A stretch of DNA of 8,083 bases from an uncultured Treponema sp. (GCA_905372345.1 CAJPPE010000062.1:1-8083); one strand, 5' to 3'. Positions 1-7,513 are shown, counted from the first letter of the stretch. The notes: generated by a model from the sequence alone, not told the origin. Numbers and translations: made by a program.

Positions 1-54
1 AAATAAAAATTAAACAGCATTGCTTAAAAGAGGCTAGAATATAATTTCATAAAT

Positions 55-63
55 TGTTATAAT
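55..63 (+). promoter_or_regulatory. Candidate glyA promoter (extended -10 element)
   Basis: The bases read TGTTATAAT, a perfect TATAAT hexamer at 58-63 preceded by the TG of an extended -10 element. No good -35 box sits 16-18 bases upstream, which extended -10 promoters tolerate. Transcription would begin near position 70, giving a leader of about 34 bases ahead of the glyA ATG. A second TATAAT at 40-45 lacks both the TG and a convincing -35 and is less likely. In DNA this AT-rich such hexamers also arise by chance. Confidence 0.4.
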
Positions 64-103
64 AAGAAAGTATATAAAACATACTTTTGATAGGAGCTGT
101 AAT

Positions 104-1624
104 ATGAAAGAAGGTTTAAAAAAATACCTTGAAAAGGAAGGTTCAAATGCAAAGTTAGCTATGGTTGCATATTTGGCCAATTTGGATCAGGTCGCTTCTG
201 TGTATCCTGAAGTTGCATCAAGCATTGTAAAAGAAATAGAAAATCAGCGGAGTCACTTAAAACTTATCGCCAGCGAAAACTATTCTTCATTGGCTGTGCA
301 GGCCGCTATGGGCAACCTGCTGACCGATAAATATGCCGAAGGCTTCCCCGAACACCGATACTACGGAGGATGCGAAAACGTCGATGCTGTTGAAATGGCT
401 GCCTGCGAAGAAGCATGTAAGATCTTTGGAGCCGAACACGCCTATGTTCAGCCTCACTCCGGAGCCGATGCAAATATCGTAGCTTATTGGGCTATCTTAA
501 ATGCCAAGGTTGAAGAACCCTTCTTAAAGAAATTTGAAACGGTTGTAGACGGAAAAGTTAAAAAGATGAGCCTTGAAGGCTTGAGTCATGAAGATTGGGA
601 AGAATTGCGTCATTCTCTTGGAAATCAAAAACTTATGGGCTTGGACTACTATTCTGGCGGACACCTTACCCACGGCTATGTTCAAAACGTTTCTTCAAAA
701 ATGTTTAAGACATGCTCATATACGGTAAACAAAGAAACCGGTGAGCTTGATTATGCCGAAATTGAAAAAAGAGCAATGGAAGAAAAGCCTTTGATTCTTT
801 TGGCAGGATACAGTGCCTATCCCAGAAAAATTAACTTTAAGAAATTTAGAGAGATTGCGGATAAATGCGGAGCCGTTTTAATGGTTGATATGGCCCACTT
901 TGCCGGTCTTGTTGCAGGAAAAGTTTTTGAAGGTGAATATAACCCAGTTCTTTGGGCTGATGTGGTAACAACTACAACCCACAAAACTCTTCGAGGCCCC
1001 CGAGGTGCTATGGTTCTTTGCAAAAAAGAATTTGCCGAATTCGTTGATAAGGGATGCCCCCTCGTAATCGGCGGCCCTCTTCCCCATGTTATGGCTTCAA
1101 AGGCTGTTGCTTTCCGCGAAGCAAGCAGCAAGGAATATCAGGACTATGCACACAATGTCCGCGATAATGCCGCTGCCCTTGCTGAAGAATGTATGAAGCT
1201 AGGAATGAAGCTCCAGACAAACGGAACAGACAATCACTTAATGCTGATTAATGTAACAAAATACGGCTTAAACGGCCGCCAAGCAGAAACTGCAATGTCA
1301 GAGTGCGGTGTAACCCTTAACAGGAACAGCTTACCCTTTGATCCGAACGGACCTTGGTGGACAAGCGGTTTACGTGTAGGTACTCCTGCCGTAACAAGTC
1401 TTGGAATGGGAAAACCCGAAATGAAGCAAATAGCTTCAATTATCGACAGGGTATTGAAAGCTTCAAAGCCCGGTGTAACAAAGAGCGGAGCTCCCAGCAA
1501 GGCTAATGTAGTTGTAGACCCTGCCGTAAAAGCAGAGATACAAAAAGAAGTAGATGCTATTTTACATAAATTTGTTCTTTATCCTGAATTGGATTTGGAC
1601 TATTTAAAGAGTGTCTATTGCTAA
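104..1624 (+). CDS. glyA: Serine hydroxymethyltransferase, enlarged spirochete form
   Basis: This is a cytosolic PLP enzyme that interconverts serine plus tetrahydrofolate with glycine plus 5,10-methylene-tetrahydrofolate, the main one-carbon source for purines and thymidylate. Visible family motifs are SENY (57-60), YYGG (86-89), HSGADAN (118-124), GGHLTHG (185-191, His187 being the PLP-stacking His), VDMAHFAGL (261-269), TTTTHKT with PLP lysine Lys294, and SGLRVGTPA with substrate-carboxylate Arg424. At 506 residues it is 89 longer than E. coli GlyA. By motif spacing the excess is about 22 residues at the N-terminus, 39 inserted between about 134 and 178, and 28 at the C-terminus; the remaining core has no net length change. 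The ATG follows AGGAG (92-96) at seven bases, supporting this start. The gene is probably monocistronic, with its own promoter candidate and a terminator after the stop. Family assignment is certain; the effect of the added segments is unknown. Confidence 0.97.
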   Translation: MKEGLKKYLEKEGSNAKLAMVAYLANLDQVASVYPEVASSIVKEIENQRSHLKLIASENYSSLAVQAAMGNLLTDKYAEGFPEHRYYGGCENVDAVEMAACEEACKIFGAEHAYVQPHSGADANIVAYWAILNAKVEEPFLKKFETVVDGKVKKMSLEGLSHEDWEELRHSLGNQKLMGLDYYSGGHLTHGYVQNVSSKMFKTCSYTVNKETGELDYAEIEKRAMEEKPLILLAGYSAYPRKINFKKFREIADKCGAVLMVDMAHFAGLVAGKVFEGEYNPVLWADVVTTTTHKTLRGPRGAMVLCKKEFAEFVDKGCPLVIGGPLPHVMASKAVAFREASSKEYQDYAHNVRDNAAALAEECMKLGMKLQTNGTDNHLMLINVTKYGLNGRQAETAMSECGVTLNRNSLPFDPNGPWWTSGLRVGTPAVTSLGMGKPEMKQIASIIDRVLKASKPGVTKSGAPSKANVVVDPAVKAEIQKEVDAILHKFVLYPELDLDYLKSVYC

Positions 1625-1645
1625 AACCGTCTTTTGATTGAAATA

Positions 1646-1690
1646 GGGGCTCCGAAAGGCTTTTGCTTTATATCGGATGCCCCTTTTTTT
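1646..1690 (+). terminator. Rho-independent terminator of glyA
   Basis: A long hairpin begins 22 bases after the glyA stop. GGGGC (1646-1650) pairs with GCCCC (1679-1683). CCGA (1652-1655) pairs with TCGG (1673-1676), leaving small bulges. AAGGC (1656-1660) pairs with GCTTT (1665-1669) including one G-U pair, around a TTTT loop. Seven Ts follow (1684-1690). Read from the other strand the same stem is followed only by TATTTC, so it could also stop guaB transcripts, but less efficiently. No other guaB terminator is seen in the 84-base convergent gap. Confidence 0.88.
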
Positions 1691-1708
1691 GTGGCCGGTA
1701 TTTTGCGG

Positions 1709-3217
1709 TTATACAAAGGAAGAATGGCTCATGTCTTTTAAGACGACATCGTGGGGGCCGCCTTCAACGATACTCGCCGAAGAAACTAAAGTTATTTTTG
1801 CATCACGCTGGAATTCCGGAATACTTAAAACCCCGCAATTACACATTGTTGAGCGTATTTTGTTTAAGGTTACTACAACATTGTCATGGAGCTTTCCTGC
1901 ATAGGGAACGTAGGAGTCTACACCTTCTTCAAAAGAAAGCTTTTTCTCTCCGCCCGAATCGTATCGCTGCCAGTTTCTGGCTCTCGCTGAACCTTCACCC
2001 CAGTATTCTTTCATATAGTTTCCGTTAATCAATACCTTGTTGGTAGGGCTTTCGTCAAAGCGGGCAAAGTAGCGTCCAAGCATACAAAAATCGCTTCCCA
2101 TAGCTAGGGCTAGGGTTATGTGGTAATCAAAAACGATTCCGCCGTCGGAGCAGATAGGGATATAAATGCCCTTCTTTTTAAAATATTCGTCCCGGGCTTT
2201 GGCAACCTCAATTACTGCAGTGGCCTGACCTCTTCCTATCCCCTTTGTTTCACGGGTAATACAGATTGAACCGCCTCCTATTCCGACCTTGATAAAATCG
2301 GCTCCTGCATCCGCTAAAAAATTAAAGCCGTCTGCGTCGACAACATTGCCTGCCCCTATGGGAATTGAATCCCCGTATTTTTCTTTTACAAATTTAATGG
2401 TTTGCTTTTGCCAATCGCTGAATCCGTCCGATGAGTCTATACAAAGTATGTCGGAACCTGCTTCTACAAGGGCGGGAACTCGTTCTTCATAGTCCCTTGT
2501 ATTTATACCAGCTCCTACCATGTAGCGTTTTTTTTCATCAAGAAGTTCGAGCGGATTTTCCGCATTGCTTTCATAATCCTTTCTAAAAACAAAGGCAACA
2601 AGACAGCCTTTTTTATCAAGAATCGGAAGCGAATTAAGCTTATATTCCCAGATAATGTTTTGGGCTTTTTTTAAGCTGATTCCTTCTTCGGCAACATGGA
2701 GGCGTTCGATAGGGGTCATAAATTCTTTTACCTTTGTATTTAAATCGGTATGTCCTATGCGATAATCTCTGCCTGTAACCACACCTAAGAGTTTTCCGTG
2801 TCCTGTTCCATCTTCGGTTACGGCAACGGTAGTGTGATCTGTCCTGTCCTTTAAGTCTAAAACATCGCTTAAAGTTTGCTCAGGCGTGAGGTTTGAATCG
2901 CTTTCGACAAAACCGGCCCTATAGTTTTTGACTTTTAGAACCATTTTAGCTTCGCTTTCGATTGATTGCGAACCGAAGATAAAGGAAATACCTCCTTCCC
3001 GTGCAAGTGCAATAGCCATATTGTGATCGGAAACGGACTGCATAATCGACGAAACAAGAGGAATATTTAAGCTGATTTTAGGCTCTTTACCTTTTTTATA
3101 TTTTGTTAAAGGCGTTTTAAGAGAAACCGCCTGAGGAATGTGCTCTATTCCCGAAAGACGCGGGACCAATAAATATTCGCTGAATGTATGCGAAGGTTCA
3201 TCATAAAAAAAAGCCAT
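1709..3217 (-). CDS. guaB: Inosine-5'-monophosphate dehydrogenase, Tritrichomonas-type
   Basis: It oxidises IMP to XMP with NAD+, the rate-limiting step of guanine nucleotide synthesis in the cytosol. The 502 residues form a TIM barrel with a regulatory CBS pair inserted at about 102-220. Visible elements are Asp261 in CIDSSDG, NAD-site Arg241 and Trp269, the catalytic loop GGGSICITR with nucleophile Cys319, CSDGG with Asp358, MLGR with Arg382, and a mobile flap whose NWQRYD motif places the Arg418-Tyr419 catalytic dyad. These fall at the same residue numbers as in the well-studied Tritrichomonas foetus enzyme (about 503 residues), and from memory the two proteins agree over most of their length. 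The ordinary bacterial class has GPGSICTTR and a RYFQ-type flap instead. The start follows GAGGTGA (3227-3221 on the minus strand). The gene is convergent with glyA and divergent from ileS. Function is secure; the class assignment rests on remembered sequence. Confidence 0.97.
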   Translation of the reverse strand: MAFFYDEPSHTFSEYLLVPRLSGIEHIPQAVSLKTPLTKYKKGKEPKISLNIPLVSSIMQSVSDHNMAIALAREGGISFIFGSQSIESEAKMVLKVKNYRAGFVESDSNLTPEQTLSDVLDLKDRTDHTTVAVTEDGTGHGKLLGVVTGRDYRIGHTDLNTKVKEFMTPIERLHVAEEGISLKKAQNIIWEYKLNSLPILDKKGCLVAFVFRKDYESNAENPLELLDEKKRYMVGAGINTRDYEERVPALVEAGSDILCIDSSDGFSDWQKQTIKFVKEKYGDSIPIGAGNVVDADGFNFLADAGADFIKVGIGGGSICITRETKGIGRGQATAVIEVAKARDEYFKKKGIYIPICSDGGIVFDYHITLALAMGSDFCMLGRYFARFDESPTNKVLINGNYMKEYWGEGSARARNWQRYDSGGEKKLSFEEGVDSYVPYAGKLHDNVVVTLNKIRSTMCNCGVLSIPEFQRDAKITLVSSASIVEGGPHDVVLKDMSHSSFV

Positions 3218-3245
3218 AGATCACCTCAAAAATAAATTTGTTAAT

Positions 3246-3272
3246 ATTATAATTTTTTTGAAAAAAAATCAA
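3246..3272 (-). promoter_or_regulatory. Candidate guaB promoter
   Basis: On the minus strand TATAAT lies at 3251-3246 with TTGATT upstream at 3272-3267. The 15-base spacer is shorter than the usual 16-18. Transcription would start about 20 bases before the guaB ATG at 3217, leaving a short leader that contains the GAGGTGA ribosome binding site. The region is so AT-rich that this is only a plausible match. Confidence 0.35.
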
Positions 3273-3303
3273 GGACTTTGAATTTTTGATTTTGTTGGAG
3301 GCG

Positions 3304-3332
3304 TTGTACAATTTAAAAAAAAATAGTATAAT
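3304..3332 (+). promoter_or_regulatory. Probable ileS promoter
   Basis: TTGTAC (3304-3309, followed by A) and TATAAT (3327-3332) are separated by exactly 17 bases, a good housekeeping-sigma match. Transcription would start near 3339, about 29 bases before the ileS ATG. A second TATAAT at 3340-3345 has no -35 partner. No T-box or other structured leader fits in so short a 5' region. This promoter probably drives the whole ileS-lipoprotein-zinc-ribbon cluster. Confidence 0.55.
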
Positions 3333-3351
3333 TCTTAACTATAATTTTTTT
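3315..3351. repeat. AT-rich inverted repeat over the ileS promoter
   Basis: A nine-A run ending in ATAGT (3315-3327) is mirrored by ACTAT, AA and seven Ts (3338-3351), with a 10-base centre. ATAGT/ACTAT pair perfectly and the A and T runs pair beyond a two-base AA bulge. It spans the -10 box and the predicted start of transcription, so the full hairpin would not form in the mRNA. It may be a chance product of A/T tracts or a protein-binding site. Confidence 0.4.
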
Positions 3352-3367
3352 ATTTTGGAGTTTTTTA

Positions 3368-6300
3368 ATGTATAAACCCGTAGACCCTAAGGTTGATTTT
3401 GCAAAACAAGAAGAAGATGTTTTAAAATTTTGGGAAAAAAACGATGTATTTAAAAAGTCCGTTTCGTCACGTGACGGACGGGATAATTATATTTTCTTTG
3501 ACGGCCCGCCCTTTGCCACAGGCTTGCCTCACTTCGGCCATTTTGTTCCCGGAACAATTAAGGATATTATTCCGAGATATAAAACAATGAAGGGCTTTAG
3601 GGTAGAGCGCCGCTTCGGTTGGGACTGCCACGGTCTTCCCGTTGAAAATTTAATCGAAAAAGAACTTGGGCTTAATTCAAAAACCGATATAGAAAAATAC
3701 GGTATAGATAAATTTAACGAAGCCTGCCGTGCAAGCGTTTTGCGTTATGTAAAAGAATGGAAACAAACGATTACCCGCTTAGGCCGCTGGGTTGACTTTG
3801 AAAACGATTATAAGACCATGGAACCCGCCTTTATGGAATCTATTTGGTGGGTAATGAAAAGTTTATGGGAAAAAGGTCTCTTATATGAGGGCTACTATAT
3901 TCTTCCTTATTGTCCGAGGTGTTCTACGGTTCTTTCAAACCATGAGCTTAACTTAGGCGGATATAAGGATGTTCACGACCCTGCAATAACGGTACGCTTT
4001 AAGACTCTTTCGCCTGTAAAGACTTCTCCGGCAGCTAAAGCCTTTGAGGGGAAAAATGCTCTTCCTTCCGATACCTATCTTTTGGCATGGACAACCACTC
4101 CTTGGACTTTGCCGAGTAACCTCGGTCTTGCTGTGGGTGCGGATATCGACTATGCCTTAATAGAATATGACGGAGCTCACTATATAATGGCCGTGCCTCG
4201 GCTTGAAGCTTATTTTGCAAAGAACGGAAAAGAAGAAGCAAAAGAGTATAAGCTGATTTGGACAAAGAAGGGTGCAGAGCTTGAAGGCTTACGTTATGAG
4301 CCTCTTTTTCCTTATTTTAAAAACCTTGCCGCAGATGAAGACGGAAAAAACGCTGAAGCGGGGCAGGGTGCTTTTAGAATTTTGATAGGCGACTTTGTTA
4401 CAACCGAGGACGGAACGGGAATTGTTCACACGGCTCCCGGCTTCGGTGAAGACGATAACAGGATATTTAAAGACACCGGAGTTCCGACTGTTTGTCCGGT
4501 TGATGCCGAATGTAAATTCACTAACGAAGTTTCCGACTACCAAGGTCTTTTTGTAAAGGATGCAGACAAGCAGATTATGGAAAGGTTAAAAGCCGAAGGC
4601 AAGCTATTTAAGCGGGCACAGATTTTACACTCCTATCCGCATTGCTGGAGATGCTCAAGTCCATTGATATACAGGGCCGTTGCAAGCTGGTTTGTTTCGG
4701 TTACAAAGATAAAGGATAAGCTCCTTAATGCTAACTCAAAAATAAATTGGCAGCCCGGCCATATAAAGACAGGCCGCTTCGGAAAATGGCTTGAGGGTGC
4801 ACGAGATTGGGCTATCAGCCGAAACCGGTATTGGGGAAATCCCATTCCTATTTGGAAGTGCCCCGATTGCGGCGAAACAATTTGTGTGGGAAGCAGGGAG
4901 GAATTAAAAGAGCTTTCAGGCGTGTTCCCTGAAGATATGCACAAGCACTTTGTCGATAAGATAAATATTCCGTGTAAAAAATGTAATGGAACGATGAAGC
5001 GTGTGCCTGAAGTTTTGGACTGCTGGTTTGAGTCGGGTTCGATGCCCTATGCTCAACAGCACTATCCCTTTGAAAACAAAGAACACTTTGAAAAAAACTT
5101 CCCTGCCGATTTTATTTCAGAAGGTTTGGATCAGACCCGCGGATGGTTTTACACCCTAACGATTTTAGCGGCAGCTCTTTTTGATGAGCCGGCCTTTAAA
5201 AACTGTATCGTAAACGGGCTTGTGCTTGCCGAGGACGGTAAGAAGATGTCAAAGTCCTTACGCAACTACACCGATCCCAACGAGGTTATAAAACAATTCG
5301 GAGCCGATGCCCTCCGCCTCTTTTTGATGAACTCAAATGTTGTAAAGGCTGACGACTTAAAATATTCGGATGAAGGAGTGCGGGATGTTCTTAAAGGAAT
5401 TTTAATTCCTTTTTGGAACAGCTACAGTTTCTATATAACCTATGCCAATATAGACGGAGTAAAGCCTCCTCATAATGCGAAGGTTGACGGAAAGGATGAG
5501 GGTGTAGAAGAATTTTTAGCTAAATTAAATAATCCCTTAGACTTATGGATCTTATCGGTAACCGAAAAACTTGTTGCCGATGTAACGGAAGCTCTCGACA
5601 AGTATGACCTTGCTCAAGCTATTCCGCCGATGGTTGAATATATTGATCTTTTAAATAACTGGTATATCCGCCGTTCCCGCCGCCGCTTTTGGAAAAGCGA
5701 AAATGATGGGGACAAGGCTCAAGCCTACGAGACCCTCTACCGTGCCTTAAAGAAATTTTCTCTTGTTGCGGCTCCGGTCGTGCCGTTTATTACCGAAAGC
5801 ATTTGGCAGAATTTGCGTACTGAAAGCGATGCTCTTTCTATCCATCTTGCAGACTATCCCGAGTACAACGAAAAGATAAGAAACAGTGAACTGGAATTTA
5901 AGATGAAGACGGTTCAAAAGGCTGTTTCAATGGGAAGATCCCTGCGTTATCAGTTTAACTTAAAGATAAGGCAGCCCCTAAAGGCAGTCGAAATAGTAAC
6001 CCTCAATCCCGAAGAAAAAAGAGTTCTTTTGGAAATGGAAGAAAGCATAATCGAGGAGCTCAATGTTAAAGAGGTTATCTTCCACGAAAAAGAAGATGAG
6101 CTTGTAGAATATTCGGCCAAGGCTAATTTTAAAATTCTCGGAAAAGAATTGGGCCCCCTTATGAAAAAGGCTGCTGCCATAATTGAACAGATGAATTCAA
6201 GTGAAATTCAAAACATAATGGAGGGAGCTACTTTAAGTATCGACATCGAAGGAAAATCGGTAGAAATAACCGCCGATAAGATTGTGATAAATAGAATCGA

Positions 6301-6670
6301 AAAGGCTTCTTTAAAAATAGTAAATGAAGGAACCTTAACCGTAGGCCTTAATACCGAGCTGACTGAAGAACTTTTAATGGAAGGTTATATCAGGGACTTG
6401 GTAAGAGGTATTCAGACACTGCGTAAGGAATGCGGGCTTGATGTTACCGATAGAATTAAACTTTATCTTTCAGCCTCTCAAAAAAATGCCGATAATAAAG
6501 AGTTGGAAAAAGCTTTTGAGCTTTTTAAGGACTATGTTTGTGATGAAACCTTGACTGTGCAATCTTCTTGGCTTAAAACCGGAGAATTGACAAAGCTCGG
6601 TTCCATTAAAACAAGCCTTGTTGAAGCCGGCGATTATGAATGGGAGATTGGAATTGAAAAGAATAATTAG
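3368..6670 (+). CDS. ileS: Isoleucyl-tRNA synthetase, type 2 (eukaryote-like)
   Basis: This cytosolic class I synthetase charges tRNA-Ile with isoleucine and edits misactivated valine. In order it shows the HIGH-type motif as HFGH (55-58) inside GLPHFGHF, the CP1 editing domain with WTTTPWTLPSN (241-251) and DGTGIVHTAPGFGEDD (348-363), DWAISRNRYWG (480-490), the KMSKS motif exactly (626-630), then the anticodon-binding region with NWYIRRSRRRFWKS and a long C-terminal domain. Cysteine pairs at 182/185, 426/429, 498/501 and 536/539 suggest bound zinc. At 1100 residues it is longer than E. coli IleRS (about 938) and fits the type 2 family of eukaryotes, spirochetes and some other bacteria, which is linked with mupirocin insensitivity. 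The ATG follows GGAG (3357-3360) at seven bases. It heads a rightward cluster and its last 17 bases overlap the next gene. Confidence 0.98.
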   Translation: MYKPVDPKVDFAKQEEDVLKFWEKNDVFKKSVSSRDGRDNYIFFDGPPFATGLPHFGHFVPGTIKDIIPRYKTMKGFRVERRFGWDCHGLPVENLIEKELGLNSKTDIEKYGIDKFNEACRASVLRYVKEWKQTITRLGRWVDFENDYKTMEPAFMESIWWVMKSLWEKGLLYEGYYILPYCPRCSTVLSNHELNLGGYKDVHDPAITVRFKTLSPVKTSPAAKAFEGKNALPSDTYLLAWTTTPWTLPSNLGLAVGADIDYALIEYDGAHYIMAVPRLEAYFAKNGKEEAKEYKLIWTKKGAELEGLRYEPLFPYFKNLAADEDGKNAEAGQGAFRILIGDFVTTEDGTGIVHTAPGFGEDDNRIFKDTGVPTVCPVDAECKFTNEVSDYQGLFVKDADKQIMERLKAEGKLFKRAQILHSYPHCWRCSSPLIYRAVASWFVSVTKIKDKLLNANSKINWQPGHIKTGRFGKWLEGARDWAISRNRYWGNPIPIWKCPDCGETICVGSREELKELSGVFPEDMHKHFVDKINIPCKKCNGTMKRVPEVLDCWFESGSMPYAQQHYPFENKEHFEKNFPADFISEGLDQTRGWFYTLTILAAALFDEPAFKNCIVNGLVLAEDGKKMSKSLRNYTDPNEVIKQFGADALRLFLMNSNVVKADDLKYSDEGVRDVLKGILIPFWNSYSFYITYANIDGVKPPHNAKVDGKDEGVEEFLAKLNNPLDLWILSVTEKLVADVTEALDKYDLAQAIPPMVEYIDLLNNWYIRRSRRRFWKSENDGDKAQAYETLYRALKKFSLVAAPVVPFITESIWQNLRTESDALSIHLADYPEYNEKIRNSELEFKMKTVQKAVSMGRSLRYQFNLKIRQPLKAVEIVTLNPEEKRVLLEMEESIIEELNVKEVIFHEKEDELVEYSAKANFKILGKELGPLMKKAAAIIEQMNSSEIQNIMEGATLSIDIEGKSVEITADKIVINRIEKASLKIVNEGTLTVGLNTELTEELLMEGYIRDLVRGIQTLRKECGLDVTDRIKLYLSASQKNADNKELEKAFELFKDYVCDETLTVQSSWLKTGELTKLGSIKTSLVEAGDYEWEIGIEKNN
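6642..6646 (+). promoter_or_regulatory. Ribosome binding site deciding the lipoprotein TTG start
   Basis: GGGAG inside the end of ileS lies seven bases before a TTG at 6654, the spacing seen at the other genes here. The in-frame TTG at 6618 and ATG at 6636 both lie upstream of this site and so cannot use it, and neither has a comparable purine-rich site of its own. This site is therefore the main reason to place the start at 6654. Confidence 0.75.
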
Positions 6671-7499
6671 AAATACTTTTGCTGCACTCATTTTTATTTT
6701 GGTTTTTGCTTCATGTAAAACCGCACCGCCTCTTCCCGGAGTAGTAAGTCCCTTCGGTATGATAGGCGATGGTGCCGATATGTATATTTATATGCCTATC
6801 GAGAAAAATAAAAAAATAGCGGAACCGATTTTGACTTCTGTCGGCGGAGAGTCTATGAAGCAGGCCTTGAGCCGGACTACTGCAGTATATTCAGGGGTAT
6901 TTGTAAAAAATAGGCTTACTGAAATTAGGATTTGTTCTACCGGTAAATATCCGTATGGAGTGACTGACAGTATTTTTAAGAAGAAGAACGGATGGGAGCC
7001 TAAAAAAACAAAAGAGAAGTATAAGTATTATAAGTCGTCATATATTGATGTTTCTATTCCCTCTCCTCAAATAGCTTGTCTGGTTATGGGCCCTAATGAC
7101 AGACAAAGTATGGAAGTTTTTTTAGGAAAGTTGAGTAATCCGGAAGAAGCTCTTTTTCCGCAGCGGTTTGATGACCTTGTAAATTCCGGTTCTCAGGATA
7201 TAGGGCTCTTTGTAAAAAACGGGGACTTTTTTTTAGGGCAGATAATAGGGGTTCAGCTTGGGCTTCCTGTCGGCGTAATAGAGATGTACTTAAAAAAGAA
7301 TTCGGAAGTTGAAAATGAATATCTTTATGATTTGAGTATTGAAACACAAAACATGATGACGGCTTCCTTATTGAAATTATTTTTTAAAAAACAACTTAAG
7401 GCTGATGTAAGACTTGAAGAAAATAAGCTGATTATAGAAAACAGACCGGTTACTGAATCTAAAATTATTGAAATAATAAAGTCTTTATATAATTATTAA
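6654..7499 (+). CDS. Envelope lipoprotein, probable TP0453-like protein
   Basis: From the TTG at 6654 the product has 281 residues. It begins with a textbook lipoprotein signal peptide: KRIIR at 2-6, a hydrophobic run at about 8-18, and the lipobox FASC with the acylated Cys at 21. The mature part has about 260 residues, with no further membrane span. It is rich in Lys and Tyr at about 109-130 and contains a hydrophobic, glycine-punctuated stretch at about 190-212 (FFLGQIIGVQLGLP and on) and a mixed hydrophobic/basic helix at about 232-247 that could be amphipathic. I do not recognise a named domain. Its place after ileS matches, as I recall it, TP0453 of T. pallidum, a similar-sized lipoprotein concealed in the outer membrane that inserts by amphipathic helices. 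Orthology is an inference from position, size and signal. The gene overlaps ileS by 17 bases, suggesting translational coupling, and ends 14 bases before the next. Confidence 0.85.
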   Translation: MKRIIRNTFAALIFILVFASCKTAPPLPGVVSPFGMIGDGADMYIYMPIEKNKKIAEPILTSVGGESMKQALSRTTAVYSGVFVKNRLTEIRICSTGKYPYGVTDSIFKKKNGWEPKKTKEKYKYYKSSYIDVSIPSPQIACLVMGPNDRQSMEVFLGKLSNPEEALFPQRFDDLVNSGSQDIGLFVKNGDFFLGQIIGVQLGLPVGVIEMYLKKNSEVENEYLYDLSIETQNMMTASLLKLFFKKQLKADVRLEENKLIIENRPVTESKIIEIIKSLYNY

Positions 7500-7513
7500 A
7501 TGGGAGTTTAAAG

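Noticed and set aside
1..103. Possible riboswitch (glycine, folate or SAM type) ahead of glyA
   Set aside because: The predicted leader is only about 34 bases and no conserved aptamer core or stable stems are visible.
104..172. GlyA starting further downstream, giving a standard-length N-terminus
   Set aside because: The ATG at 104 has a properly spaced AGGAG, whereas the in-frame ATG at 161 (Met20) has no comparable site, so the N-terminal extension appears real.
817..1131. Open frames on the minus strand inside glyA (also 878-1087 and 1234-1500)
   Set aside because: They lie opposite the well-supported glyA coding frame, show no recognisable domain and have no convincing ribosome binding site; they are shadows.
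1663..2028. Rightward open frames at 1663-2028, 1677-1904 and 2289-2492
   Set aside because: They overlap the terminator and/or the guaB gene on the opposite strand and encode low-quality sequence without motifs.
3333..3367. T-box leader controlling ileS
   Set aside because: The leader is about 30 bases, far too short for a T-box stem I plus antiterminator, and no T-box consensus sequence is present.
4035..4944. Minus-strand open frames within ileS (4035-4265, 4289-4543, 4633-4944, also 5950-6180 and 6470-6691)
   Set aside because: They are antisense to the conserved IleRS editing, catalytic and C-terminal regions, with no domain or start signal of their own.
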